The position numbers were made by a program, and so were the translations under genes. Shown here in pieces: positions 1 through 8,179 of a DNA stretch of 20,161 bases. The notes below the pieces were generated by a model. That model was not told the origin of the DNA. It made no database searches and saw only the letters and a program-made list of their open reading frames with translations. Source of the stretch: a virus. The stretch is from positions 1-20,161 of the IMG/VR virus record IMGVR_UViG_3300042874_000613, one strand, 5' to 3'. Within the stretch, counting starts at the first letter, position 1, and each line of letters starts with the position of its first letter.

Positions 1-1
1 T

Positions 2-328
2 GGCACTTGTCCAGCAACAGGCGGCCCAAATGTGCAACCACGTTGTGGTGAAGTTGAAATTGCAAACAACACTATTTTGTTTACATGGAGTCGTTTAAAA
101 GATTTTTTGGATATGGGTTACGGCGTGCGTATTATGACAAAATTGGGCTATAATATTCATAATAATATAATTGGTGGAAATATTCTTGGCGGTGTTGACC
201 ACTCACGTTTTACTGCTGACGATTGGATTAAACTAGATGTAGAATTGCGAAAACCAAATGTACGACTTTTAAAAACCAAATGTGCAAAATTGGAGCTTAA
301 ATTATTGTTCCTTCTTGCCAGATATTAA
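2..328 (+). CDS. possible 3' end of a rightward ORF, unknown
   Basis: An open frame enters from the left edge and runs 108 codons to TAA at 326-328. First-position G enrichment is mildly coding-like, and readable stretches such as HSRFTADDWIKLDVEL occur, but I recognise no family. The last 32 bases overlap the end of the convergent BACON gene. The minus strand of 1-296 has only short open stretches. It could be the tail of a host gene next to the prophage, an unrelated phage gene, or chance. The 3' part contains a direct repeat of AAAACCAAATGTRCRA (about 250-265 and 273-288). Confidence 0.25.
   Translation, partial: GTCPATGGPNVQPRCGEVEIANNTILFTWSRLKDFLDMGYGVRIMTKLGYNIHNNIIGGNILGGVDHSRFTADDWIKLDVELRKPNVRLLKTKCAKLELKLLFLLARY
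255..288 (-). promoter_or_regulatory. weak candidate Bacteroidetes promoter, leftward
   Basis: On the minus strand TTTG (285-288) lies 22 bases upstream of TACATTTG (255-262), which matches the TAnnTTTG -7 element. The spacing is at the long end of the known range. No leftward ORF with a start is visible between here and the left edge, and the site lies inside the possible rightward ORF, so it may be chance. Confidence 0.22.
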
Positions 329-602
329 CGGTCTTCGTAAATCCTTCGCCCGAAATTGTTATCTGGGAGGTTCTTTCATCGTAAATATTTTCTGCGACAA
401 CTACGCTGACGGTAAGATTACCTGCACCGGACGTGTTATTAATACTAAACCATGTGTCAACTGGTTGCTTTGTGATATTAAAAGCTATATTGCTCGAAAT
501 TATGATATTTTGCGATATCGGTCCCACCGTATAAAAATCAAGCGAGGTTGGACTGACTTCCAAAAATTTGCGCGCTTGGCAATTTGCGAAAAATAAACTC
601 AT
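297..602 (-). CDS. BACON-domain protein
   Basis: The 101-residue protein is essentially one BACON domain (Bacteroidetes-Associated Carbohydrate-binding Often N-terminal). After about 14 N-terminal residues it shows the typical LEVSPTSLDF opening strand, a central DTWFSI segment and a closing TVNIWQEG strand. No signal peptide or convincing lipobox is seen. It starts at ATG 602, five bases after the tail-fibre stop, with AGGGAT before it, so it is probably the last gene of the leftward structural operon and translated with the fibre. BACON domains in phages (for example crAss-like phages) are proposed to bind glycans or mucin. Here it may be a small adhesin or fibre accessory; its position supports this but nothing proves it. 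Confidence 0.8.
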   Translation of the reverse strand: MSLFFANCQARKFLEVSPTSLDFYTVGPISQNIIISSNIAFNITKQPVDTWFSINNTSGAGNLTVSVVVAENIYDERTSQITISGEGFTKTVNIWQEGTII

Positions 603-606
603 ATCC

Positions 607-2253
607 CTATACGATTAAATCACCAACCAAAACCCATACATTAGAACCTCGATGATATGCTGAGGCGCCGGCGTATTGTCCTAGTAGTCGTTTTGCATTA
701 TTCTTACTTACAATAGATGTGCTTGCAGCAAAGATTATAGTTCCGGTTCCAACGTTCACAAAGTCAACTCGCATGCCAACTGGCATCGAATTTGGCAGCG
801 TGATCGTAATGGAATTGGTGCATTCTACGATTACATTTTCGTGGGATGCGCTAATTAAAGTTGATATTCCAAGTGAAACAACGGGGTTTACGGGAGCGGT
901 CATTACCGTCCTCCCGTTAACCACTATGCCCGTCCCCGAGGCGACACCGGCACCGGATGAAATGCAAAATTTACCTGTTTCACATGTGTGTTCGTGCGTG
1001 AAATCGCCTGAAATATAGGGCGGTAGCATTTGGACATCAAAATATGAATACTGATGCACGGTAACGCGGCATGAGGCGCTACCGGCGATAAGTTTGGCCT
1101 GAACAAAAAAAACTTCGTTGCCATCAGAAATTATACGCAGCACTACCGCAGAATAATCTCCGCTCTCACTTCTAACGATTATGTCTTGGCTGTGGTTAAC
1201 AATCACTCGCGCAAGAACGTTTACCACTGTGTTACCTCCCGTTCCGGTTATGTAGAGGTCAATAGCACCCGCCAGTAAATCAGCGCCAACATGACAAAGA
1301 GTTACATAATTGGTATCAAGTAAAACGCTTGCCGAATATTTTCCACTAATGGCGGCATCGTAGGCCTGTTTCACCGCAGCGCTTGTTGCAAGTGTGGTGG
1401 TAGCAGTTGAGTTGATTGCATCACTTTTCGCTAAGTTGAAGCCTGTATTTTTTGTTATAGCAGGCTCTTTGGTATTTGCCACGGACAGGGCTGCTGCCGC
1501 ATCCGTGATTCCTTGCGACCCTCTATCGTAAGCCAATTTTGCAGCCGCACTAGTTGCAAGTGTAGTGGTAGCGGTTGAGTTGATTGCATCACTCTTATCA
1601 AGGTTGAATCCCGTATTTTTCGTTATCGCAGGCTCTTTGGTATTTGCCGCGGCCAGGGCTGCTGCCGCATCCGTGATTCCTTGCGATCCTCTATCGTAAG
1701 CCAATTTTGCAGCCGCGCTTGTGGCAAGTGTGGTGGTGGCGGTTGAGTTGATTGCATCACTTTTAGCTAAGTTGAAGCCGGACATTTTGGTTCCAATGGC
1801 AGGCTCTTTGGCATTCCATGTGTTAATCTGAGCATCAGAGACCATGCGATTATTGGTGTCCTGAAATGCATCCCGAAAGGTTCTTCCACCAATTGAGTTA
1901 ATCGTTATGTAATCGCCAACTGGAAGATTCGTACTCAAAACCGCCGAAAAGTCACGCTCAATTTCTTTTATTCCTCCTGATTGATAAAGTCTTGTTTTGG
2001 ACACCACCTCCTGAAGTTGGAGATATACAGGAAATGAAACAATACCAGTGGCTCCAGCGAATCGGGCTATTTTTCCTGAAATCACGCAAATACCTGGCGC
2101 AATTTCTTGGCCTACCACCTCGCAACCTTTCAGTATGCAATTCCCATAAGGACCATAAAATGACTCTTGAGCCTCAATAAGCTCATTTTGTATTGCTATG
2201 AAATCATCTCCATACCAATAACGTATCCCTGTTAATTGTCTTTGTTCTTTCAT
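607..2253 (-). CDS. tail fibre protein with three Phage_fiber_2-like repeats
   Basis: This 548-residue protein lies downstream of the baseplate genes, the usual place for the receptor-binding fibre. Residues 1-149 form a distinct N-terminal part, probably the baseplate attachment region. Residues 150 to about 305 carry three near-identical units of 56-57 residues built on SDAINSTATTTLATSAA.K.AYD, the hallmark of the phage tail fibre repeat. The C-terminal 240 residues are Gly/Thr/Val-rich and end in a beta-rich section (ITLPNSMPVGMRVDFVNVG) like many fibre tips, ending close to the BACON gene start. It starts at ATG 2253, four bases after the upstream gene. I see no diversity-generating template or reverse transcriptase nearby. 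Host specificity probably resides in the C-terminal part. Confidence 0.85.
   Translation of the reverse strand: MKEQRQLTGIRYWYGDDFIAIQNELIEAQESFYGPYGNCILKGCEVVGQEIAPGICVISGKIARFAGATGIVSFPVYLQLQEVVSKTRLYQSGGIKEIERDFSAVLSTNLPVGDYITINSIGGRTFRDAFQDTNNRMVSDAQINTWNAKEPAIGTKMSGFNLAKSDAINSTATTTLATSAAAKLAYDRGSQGITDAAAALAAANTKEPAITKNTGFNLDKSDAINSTATTTLATSAAAKLAYDRGSQGITDAAAALSVANTKEPAITKNTGFNLAKSDAINSTATTTLATSAAVKQAYDAAISGKYSASVLLDTNYVTLCHVGADLLAGAIDLYITGTGGNTVVNVLARVIVNHSQDIIVRSESGDYSAVVLRIISDGNEVFFVQAKLIAGSASCRVTVHQYSYFDVQMLPPYISGDFTHEHTCETGKFCISSGAGVASGTGIVVNGRTVMTAPVNPVVSLGISTLISASHENVIVECTNSITITLPNSMPVGMRVDFVNVGTGTIIFAASTSIVSKNNAKRLLGQYAGASAYHRGSNVWVLVGDLIV
1357..1806 (-). repeat. three tandem 168-171 bp repeats in the fibre gene
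   Basis: Two nearly identical DNA copies lie 168 bp apart (GGTATTTGCC at 1471 and 1639 mark the same point), with a partial third copy. They encode the fibre's 56-57-residue units. Similarity at DNA level points to recent duplication or gene conversion, and the copy number could change by recombination. Confidence 0.85.
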
Positions 2254-2257
2254 TTCA

Positions 2258-2731
2258 TCAATTTGTTACAATATCAAATGACCTGCCTGCTAGCTTATAC
2301 TTATACAATTCTGCCGAAATCAATGCAATGTTTAATTCGAGTGGTGCATACACTCTGAATGACACATCTACTGCTTGTTGGACCTCACCATTTAGAGCAA
2401 TGTACTGCCCTGATGCTTCAATTGCTAATGACACTGGAACCCCCTCATAACCTTCGCTCGACAATGAAAAGGCAATAGATTGTTCCTCGTAATGTGATAT
2501 ATAAATTCGACGTCGAATAGGATCGAATAGGTTGTTCAAATGCTCCTGAAGCGCAAATGTTTGTCCGCTTATATTTACATCGTAAAATTGCTTAGTGCGC
2601 CAATTACTGAATTCATTCCACAGCTCAGCCAAAGGATGAAATACAGCGTCTACAAACGACATAAATGCATCCTTGCGAATGCCCTGAATCAACCATTGCT
2701 TGATGTAGTTTTTAACGTCGAAATTAACCAT
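2258..2731 (-). CDS. putative baseplate/tail protein in the gpI position
   Basis: A 157-residue protein without a clear motif. It lies between baseplate J and the fibre, where tail protein I sits in P2- and Mu-like phages, linking fibre to baseplate. The first half is helical and aromatic-rich (WRTKQFYDVNI, LNNLFDPIRRRIYI); the second half is beta-like. Its ATG at 2731 lies inside the end of the J gene (8-base overlap), suggesting coupled translation. The functional call is positional only; I do not recognise the sequence. Confidence 0.5.
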   Translation of the reverse strand: MVNFDVKNYIKQWLIQGIRKDAFMSFVDAVFHPLAELWNEFSNWRTKQFYDVNISGQTFALQEHLNNLFDPIRRRIYISHYEEQSIAFSLSSEGYEGVPVSLAIEASGQYIALNGEVQQAVDVSFRVYAPLELNIALISAELYKYKLAGRSFDIVTN

Positions 2732-3494
2732 CGATACTCAGATTATAAACATTCGTTACACCCCAATTAAAATAACCGGCCACAATTTCATAATTCCGAC
2801 TGATTGTGGTGGTGTTCTCGCCTTGGATCCCTTCAAGCAACGTGATGTCTACATCAAGAATACCCGTCACACCTCGTAAATAATCAATAAAATCATTCTT
2901 CACAAACATCGAATCTTCCTTGTTTGTTTTATAGGCAAAAAGGGCAGTGCTTAAGTAGGTCTCCACAGCACTCATTGCGTATATCGGATTGTAGTATATT
3001 GTTGCCTCCACATGTATGATATCAGGCAGTAGCGAAACCACTTCCAAATCCGTACCGGCAACCATAATTTTCCGCACATAGTTAGTCAACTGCAACAGTT
3101 CTTCGCTCGAAAATGGAACCAATTCTTGATCCGCCAGTTTTGCAACTTTTATAGTCACTTTATTGCCCGATTCTGATGCGGTGGCAAAGGCAACCAATCT
3201 CTTATTCACATCTACCACAGGGTAACTAATCGTTCCATCTGCATTGAATACAACATCATCACCCAACTGAAATTCCTTGGTGCGATCAATGTACCAGCTC
3301 AGAGATCCGATTCTTTTTTTAGCAATTTTATCTTCAAGTTCGGCTTTGTACGCATCCATCAATTTCTCAAACACGTAAATGGCCGATACCACACCATCCA
3401 CAAGCAGGTTCCATAAGGCGAAATTGCTTTCGCTCAAATCCAAACTAAGATTCTGTAGTATCGAATCTTTTATTTCATACTTTTCTCGTGCCAT
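2724..3494 (-). CDS. baseplate J-like protein
   Basis: This 256-residue protein matches the general form of the baseplate J/gp47 family: a helical N-terminal region with RIGSLSWYIDRTKEFQLGD, a middle beta region (DVNKRLVAFATASE), then a domain with IIHVEATIYYNP and FIDYLRGVTGILDVDITLLEG near the C-terminus, which is typical of J proteins. It is short for the family (often 300 or more). It should form the outer wedge of the contractile-tail baseplate. It starts at ATG 3494, directly after the LysM-type gene stop at 3496. Confidence 0.75.
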   Translation of the reverse strand: MAREKYEIKDSILQNLSLDLSESNFALWNLLVDGVVSAIYVFEKLMDAYKAELEDKIAKKRIGSLSWYIDRTKEFQLGDDVVFNADGTISYPVVDVNKRLVAFATASESGNKVTIKVAKLADQELVPFSSEELLQLTNYVRKIMVAGTDLEVVSLLPDIIHVEATIYYNPIYAMSAVETYLSTALFAYKTNKEDSMFVKNDFIDYLRGVTGILDVDITLLEGIQGENTTTISRNYEIVAGYFNWGVTNVYNLSIDG

Positions 3495-3495
3495 T

Positions 3496-3726
3496 TTACT
3501 CGCTTGCTACTATTATTTGATTATCCTTGTAATATTGCACCAATCTCTTATTCACCACATACGCTTCATTGACCACTAACACTAAGCCTGGTTGGATTGC
3601 TGTGCCTATGTCAAGTTGATTGTCAATACATAATTCCACCACGGCTTCTGCGCTTCCATAGTATTGCATTGCAATATCAATAAGATTTTGACCTGGCAAC
3701 ACCGTATGACTATAAATCTTCGACAT
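3496..3726 (-). CDS. LysM-type tail protein X (gpX-like)
   Basis: A 76-residue protein with a LysM-like core: SHTVLPGQNLIDIAMQYYGS, then a helix and LCIDNQLDIGTAIQPGLVLVV. Small LysM proteins next to gpD, V and W genes are the phage tail protein X family, thought to sit in the hub or anchor the central spike. Its ATG (3726) overlaps the end of the gp25-like gene by 17 bases. Confidence 0.75.
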   Translation of the reverse strand: MSKIYSHTVLPGQNLIDIAMQYYGSAEAVVELCIDNQLDIGTAIQPGLVLVVNEAYVVNKRLVQYYKDNQIIVASE

Positions 3727-4000
3727 CTATATAGGTTTTACCGTTAATTTCATCGAACCCTTTAAGCTCTTTTTTATCGAGCTTTAATTGCTTTTTAAAC
3801 TCCGCTTTAAATTCATCACTCACCCCCGTTTCATCATCCAAAAATCGTGGGAGATCCATGCCTGCATATCCATTTTCGCGCAACATACCTGGTGAACTAA
3901 TCAAAAGTAAACGCACTTCTTGTTGCGTGCTATCGCCTGTTTTGAAATCACCATTTTCGATCCATAAATCACCATCCGCTGTCAACAGAATATCTATCAT
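3710..4000 (-). CDS. gp25/gpW-like baseplate wedge protein
   Basis: A 96-residue protein with the start-of-domain pattern of gp25-like wedge proteins: DILLTADGDLWIENGDF, then EVRLLLISSPGMLRENG, where an early loss of E..R or of the G.L pattern would argue against the family. It lies directly after the spike gene with an ATGA overlap at 3997-4000 and before the LysM gene, the usual W position. The protein joins sheath and baseplate in contractile tails. The family call is by pattern and context. Confidence 0.65.
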   Translation of the reverse strand: MIDILLTADGDLWIENGDFKTGDSTQQEVRLLLISSPGMLRENGYAGMDLPRFLDDETGVSDEFKAEFKKQLKLDKKELKGFDEINGKTYIDVEDL

Positions 4001-4536
4001 TGTAGTATTGCATTATTTTCGATGTTCGAAAAATCACCTGTTAATTTGCCTGCTAATGCAGCCCCTAAAGCCGTCTGAAATGCCGATGGCGAGCCATTGC
4101 CTGGCTCAGGGATAGGCGAGCCTGTGCACACAGTCAGTAGAGCCGATAAGATCTGATTGTTCTTGTCCAATTGTGCTTTAAGTTCTTGAGCCTTCACCAT
4201 TCCACCTAATTCGCCATCATTAAACACAAATTCGGTGGCACGCAGCACCACTCGATCAATTTCGCTATAACTGCATACAAAACCATCCGTCTCGCTCCCC
4301 TCTATAAACGAAACCATCACCCACGATCCCGCTTTAGGAATGATGTAGCTATGAGTCTCGTTTTCATCCGCAATCACAGCATTTAGACGCACTTCGTCGT
4401 AATCAAGTCCATCAATTGTCACCGTGCAAGTCAGTGTGCTTTCGTCTACCGAAACCACCTTACCTGGAACATTCACAACCATCTTACCACTTAAGCCCTT
4501 TAGTAGCTTCAATATTTCTTCCGCTTTTTTGCTCAT
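3997..4536 (-). CDS. baseplate spike/assembly protein V-like
   Basis: A 179-residue protein. After a helical start, residues 18-95 form a beta-rich OB-like domain (GKVVSVDESTLTCTVTIDG, then IIPKAGSWVMVSFIEGSETDGFVCSYSEID), the fold used by gpV/gp45 spike hubs. A helical stretch (VKAQELKAQLDKNNQILSAL) and a Gly/Pro/Ser-rich tail follow. It lies between the gpD-like hub and the gp25-like wedge, as in P2 and Mu (Mu gp45). It overlaps the hub gene by four bases. There is no visible HxH metal-binding tip. Confidence 0.7.
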   Translation of the reverse strand: MSKKAEEILKLLKGLSGKMVVNVPGKVVSVDESTLTCTVTIDGLDYDEVRLNAVIADENETHSYIIPKAGSWVMVSFIEGSETDGFVCSYSEIDRVVLRATEFVFNDGELGGMVKAQELKAQLDKNNQILSALLTVCTGSPIPEPGNGSPSAFQTALGAALAGKLTGDFSNIENNAILQ

Positions 4537-5492
4537 AATTTGATGCCTAATTCAACTGTACGTCGAAAACCATTGCGCCCAAAACTTGTGGTCACGCCTT
4601 CTACATAATACACTCCCGCACGCACAGGGTAATTCTTATCCCTAATCACTGCCGACATGCCCATAGTGGCATACGGCAATCCAAAACAGGTTAAAGTGCC
4701 ACGGTAACCGGTATATTTGTATTTGTTGATTTCTTCATTGGCCAATTCTTTCAATTTCTTCTCATTGGCGATATTCTGAAAATACAAAGTGCGCAAATCG
4801 CCATCATTATCGCCAGTTTCAACCTCAAGTTTCGTATTATCCTTCTGGAGCGAAATCGCCTTTATTTTAAATTTCAGTTCATCGGCATGCTTGTAGGTCA
4901 AATCATTGTCAACCACATTGCTTTGCAAGTCATAAATCACCTTACCTGTCATGTACAGGTAGGCCAATCCACAGTATACCTTTTGCTCATTATCAATAAA
5001 TATAGTCAATCCATAGTTGTCCTTAATTTTCTGAAGTGCCTGCACTCCTGTAATATTTTTCACTACAAACGAATTAAATTCAATCTGCGGTAAAGTGGCA
5101 TTCAAGGGTACATTGCCCGCTATATAGCGCACAACCTCGGCAAGTGTAGTGTTTTTAAAAATCTTATTGGCCAATGGTTTCCGGAGCAGATACATCGTAT
5201 CCTCACACTTGATTTCAGTTTTCCCCTTATCCGTGATTTCCTGCACATAGCCCACAAACTCTGTGCGTAGATCATTGTCGTAGCCCAATCTTACCACTAC
5301 CGAATCGCCCTTTTTTATTTCATTGGCGAGCGTGAGTTTCTTGCTATTTTCAAAAACAGCCGATAAGGGCAGCTCAATCGTACAAGTACTACTCAGCAGC
5401 CTGGTCGATTGCTCAATCTTAACATTCAACACCTCTTTGAACATTAATTTCTTACCTATCAATACCTCTACTCCGTTGATTAAGCTATACAT
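4533..5492 (-). CDS. gpD/gp44-like baseplate hub protein
   Basis: A 319-residue protein of the late control gpD/Mu gp44 type. It opens with a beta region (STRLLSSTCTIELPLSAVF, GDSVVVRLGYDN, TEFVGYVQEI), has a central FIDNEQKVYCG segment, and ends with an insertion-type domain (VRAGVYYVEGVTTSFGRNGF). It should form the trimeric hub under the tail tube that holds the spike. Its ATG at 5492 shares one base with the upstream stop (TAATG), indicating coupling. Confidence 0.7.
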   Translation of the reverse strand: MYSLINGVEVLIGKKLMFKEVLNVKIEQSTRLLSSTCTIELPLSAVFENSKKLTLANEIKKGDSVVVRLGYDNDLRTEFVGYVQEITDKGKTEIKCEDTMYLLRKPLANKIFKNTTLAEVVRYIAGNVPLNATLPQIEFNSFVVKNITGVQALQKIKDNYGLTIFIDNEQKVYCGLAYLYMTGKVIYDLQSNVVDNDLTYKHADELKFKIKAISLQKDNTKLEVETGDNDGDLRTLYFQNIANEKKLKELANEEINKYKYTGYRGTLTCFGLPYATMGMSAVIRDKNYPVRAGVYYVEGVTTSFGRNGFRRTVELGIKL

Positions 5493-6013
5493 TAGTCTAC
5501 CAGTATTACATCAAAATCTTTATCGCTTAACAGATTGATCTCGAATGGTTGTATATTTTGTTTACCTACCATATCGGGCAATCGAAGGCTTTCGATCACC
5601 ACCATGTTGATTTCAAAAACCTCGCATAGTTTGCTCTCAATTTTCAAACTTCGATTCAATCCAAATAATTCACGCAGCAGCTGCACATCTTGATAGGGAT
5701 AATCATCACTCTCATAATTGATCGCAAATCCTTTTATCGTCAACTTGTAATCGTCAATACTGATCAATTCCTTTACGGTTCCTACACCAACCACCTGAGT
5801 GCTCACAATTTTCTTTAAGGCATGCACACTCATTGCTGGGCTATTGGGCAACCAAATTCCGTTGATGCGGATGGGCATAAAATACGGCGTTCCATAGTAA
5901 TCTCGTTTAGGACTTACCAGTTCCCCCAACGATTCCATTGTCGGGAAGGGTTTGCCTACATAGCCAAATACTTTGGAATAAAGGTCGTTGATGTCGAATG
6001 CTATTTTTGCCAT
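5492..6013 (-). CDS. DUF6046-like tail protein
   Basis: A 173-residue protein with the pattern of an uncharacterised family seen beside tape measure genes in Bacteroidetes phages: an aromatic N-terminal part (GTPYFMPIRINGIWLPNSPA), then VGTVKELISIDDYKLTIKG and a C-terminal beta region. It lies between tape measure and hub, where LysM/DNA-circularisation (Mu gp43) or T4 gp53-type proteins sit in other phages, so it may connect tube or tape measure to the hub. The DUF number is from memory and the role is inferred from position. Confidence 0.5.
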   Translation of the reverse strand: MAKIAFDINDLYSKVFGYVGKPFPTMESLGELVSPKRDYYGTPYFMPIRINGIWLPNSPAMSVHALKKIVSTQVVGVGTVKELISIDDYKLTIKGFAINYESDDYPYQDVQLLRELFGLNRSLKIESKLCEVFEINMVVIESLRLPDMVGKQNIQPFEINLLSDKDFDVILVD

Positions 6014-7959
6014 CAGATTGAATTTGCGTTGTTTAAAATCCGTAAGAACACATCCTCTATTTTCGACTGTGCATCCTCCAAGCCTTCGTCCAAGCTACTG
6101 GTGTGGATGGTCAAATTCTCAAACATTTTACCCAGTGTGATGCTTATATTCTTAGTTTCTTTGCCACCGCCGGTCACCTGATCAATATTTTCACTTATAT
6201 TGTCATTGGTTGGTGTGGTTGGCTCCACTCCCGTCGGAGTAGTTCCGGCCAATACAGGCACTTCGAAGCCCAATTTCTTTTTAAGGCTATTGGTTACATC
6301 CGCCAGGCTCAGATCCGAATTCCACCGCATGTCTATACTTTCGAGCGATTCTATCGCCTTGGCTTTATGCTCAATCGCTTTCATCTGGGCATCAATCTGT
6401 GCTTGCTGCCTCGCTGCGGCATCTTTCTCTATTTTCGAGATGATACTTTGGGAGGTGCTTTCATCTGCCATGCCAGTAGCGGCCCTGAATTTATGCCAAC
6501 CTATTTGTATCGCATCCAAACCAGACAGAATCGTATTCGTAAATCCATACCAGGTCTCTTTGGTGCCTTCCACAAAGGCCAGAAAGCTATGCTTCATAAA
6601 ACCCACCGATCCTTCCCACAGACTTGCCCAGCCCTCTGTTTTCACCGCTGCCCAAGTAATTACTCCTATCAAGGCCACAATACCCGCTATCACAAGACCT
6701 ACTGGATTCGCATCCATGGCAACGTTTAACAGCCACATGGCGCCTTCCAAAATGGCTGTTTTTACGGCTGCCAAAGCCGACACAATAGCCATTGCATTGG
6801 TTGCAATGGTATAAGCAGTAATGGCCGCTATGATGGTCCATGCTGCAAAATTGCCCTCGCCAAGAGCAGTCGCAAAAGCGCCAATTTTTTCCACCAAGTA
6901 ACCCAACGGCACTTGCAGTGCGCCAAAGAGTGCGATCAACACATCCAAGGCTGGCGACAACACAGGGCCTATAACTTCAAACAGCTTCAAGGCCAATTCC
7001 TTCAAATTGTCCATCGCTGTGGATAATTTACCGCCAATGGTTTGTCCCATCTTTTCGGTCATTCCATGGTAAATGCCTCCCGCTCCGGTAGCAGATTTGA
7101 AAGCCGCTGTAACCATATCGGCACTAATAGCCCCTTTCTCCATCTGCTCTCTTAGCTTTTTGTAGGCTTCTACTTTGCTAATGCCCGATTCCTCACTTAG
7201 CTTTTTGGCCATTTCTTGCAACGGGTTAAAGCCTGCATTGATCATCTGCAACAAGTCCTGGCCTTGCAACTTGCCTGCACTCTGTACTTGAGAGAATGCC
7301 AAGGTCAAGCTCTGAAGCTTATTCGCATTACCGCCTGCCACATCGCCCAGCATTTTCATATTGGGCATGATTGCTTCCTGTGCCACACCAAACGAGAGCA
7401 TTAGGCGCCCAGCTTCTTGCAATTCGGCTTTGCCATAAGGCGTGGTTGAAGCATATTCACTCATTTCGCCAAGCATCTTTTTGGCCTTATCTGCACTTTG
7501 CAGCAACACTTCGTACGATGCCGCTGCTTGTTCGTTTTCGATCCCTATCTGAGTTATGCCCACCAAGGCTGCGCCACCAAGCACCAACGGATTGGCTGCC
7601 ATAGAGGCACCTGGTATTTGCTGCATGGCATTGGTGGCCATAGCCCTAAAGCCGCCACCATTCATCCCTTGCAGCTTGTGCAACTCCCGCTCGGTCTTTC
7701 GGATCTCGTTGTTATATGCTTTGAGCGAGTTCACCGCACTGGCTGGTATCCAATCGCGCTCCGCCTTCAGCAGGTCCAAGCGCTGTTGCAAACTGCCCAC
7801 GCTTTTGCCCATCTCTGTCATCACCTTACTCGACTCACTGGCTTGCGCCTGAAGTTTCGAAAATACTTTTTGAGCAGAATCAGAATTTACGCCAATCTTT
7901 TGCAATTTCCCTGATATCTGATCGTTTAAGGATAAAGTATATTCTAATAGCTTGCTCAT
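6013..7959 (-). CDS. tail tape measure protein
   Basis: A 648-residue protein. Residues 1-100 are coiled-coil rich, residues about 140-350 match the tape measure domain (AGRLMLSFGVAQEAIMPNMK, QGQDLLQMINAGFNPLQEMA), and residues 371-440 are strongly hydrophobic with several potential membrane segments, as usual for proteins ejected into the host envelope. The remainder is helical. By the usual rule of about 0.15 nm per residue the tail would be near 100 nm. It lies between the frameshifted chaperone and baseplate genes as expected. Its ATG at 7959 sits head to head with the ATG of a rightward ORF within the same CATG. Confidence 0.9.
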   Translation of the reverse strand: MSKLLEYTLSLNDQISGKLQKIGVNSDSAQKVFSKLQAQASESSKVMTEMGKSVGSLQQRLDLLKAERDWIPASAVNSLKAYNNEIRKTERELHKLQGMNGGGFRAMATNAMQQIPGASMAANPLVLGGAALVGITQIGIENEQAAASYEVLLQSADKAKKMLGEMSEYASTTPYGKAELQEAGRLMLSFGVAQEAIMPNMKMLGDVAGGNANKLQSLTLAFSQVQSAGKLQGQDLLQMINAGFNPLQEMAKKLSEESGISKVEAYKKLREQMEKGAISADMVTAAFKSATGAGGIYHGMTEKMGQTIGGKLSTAMDNLKELALKLFEVIGPVLSPALDVLIALFGALQVPLGYLVEKIGAFATALGEGNFAAWTIIAAITAYTIATNAMAIVSALAAVKTAILEGAMWLLNVAMDANPVGLVIAGIVALIGVITWAAVKTEGWASLWEGSVGFMKHSFLAFVEGTKETWYGFTNTILSGLDAIQIGWHKFRAATGMADESTSQSIISKIEKDAAARQQAQIDAQMKAIEHKAKAIESLESIDMRWNSDLSLADVTNSLKKKLGFEVPVLAGTTPTGVEPTTPTNDNISENIDQVTGGGKETKNISITLGKMFENLTIHTSSLDEGLEDAQSKIEDVFLRILNNANSI

Positions 7960-8179
7960 GAATCTAGTTATCGGTTATGCGCTCTTGGCAATGCTCTATT
8001 GGCTGCTCAAAAGCTTCTTGAATTTCCCTCGATACATTTCGGTGGTGATCATTGCCCCGCTCATGCCATTCATCACGGCTTATCGCATCCGTAACCAACG
8101 GCCAACATTGGCAGTGGCTTTGCTTGCCACCTACACCACCTTATACCTATCTTTTTTGTTAATTTTTGCTTTGTCGTAA
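7958..8179 (+). CDS. small membrane protein, antisense within the tail operon
   Basis: This 73-residue ORF reads against the tail operon, filling the gap between tape measure and chaperone. It is almost wholly hydrophobic: a segment from residue 2 to about 20 (LVIGYALLAMLYWLLKSFL), one around 28-42 (SVVIIAPLMPFITAY), a basic patch RIRNQR, and a third from about 51 to 72. This gives two or three membrane spans. No minus-strand ORF covers 7960-8158, so this frame best explains the stretch. I prefer ATG 7958 over TTG 7952. Its 3' end overlaps the chaperone extension by 21 bases. No clear promoter or ribosome site is seen and I recognise no family. It could be a phage-borne membrane gene (superinfection, lysis or unknown) or, less likely, a chance ORF. 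Confidence 0.55.
   Translation: MNLVIGYALLAMLYWLLKSFLNFPRYISVVIIAPLMPFITAYRIRNQRPTLAVALLATYTTLYLSFLLIFALS

Noticed and set aside
297-2253. Diversity-generating retroelement target at the fibre, as in Bacteroides hankyphage
   Set aside because: No reverse transcriptase, template repeat or adenine-variable C-terminal repeat pair was seen in the window.
6103-6814. Two rightward ORFs of more than 200 codons
   Set aside because: They are antisense shadows of the tape measure gene, whose tape measure domain and hydrophobic region are clear; the translated shadows have no protein-like pattern.
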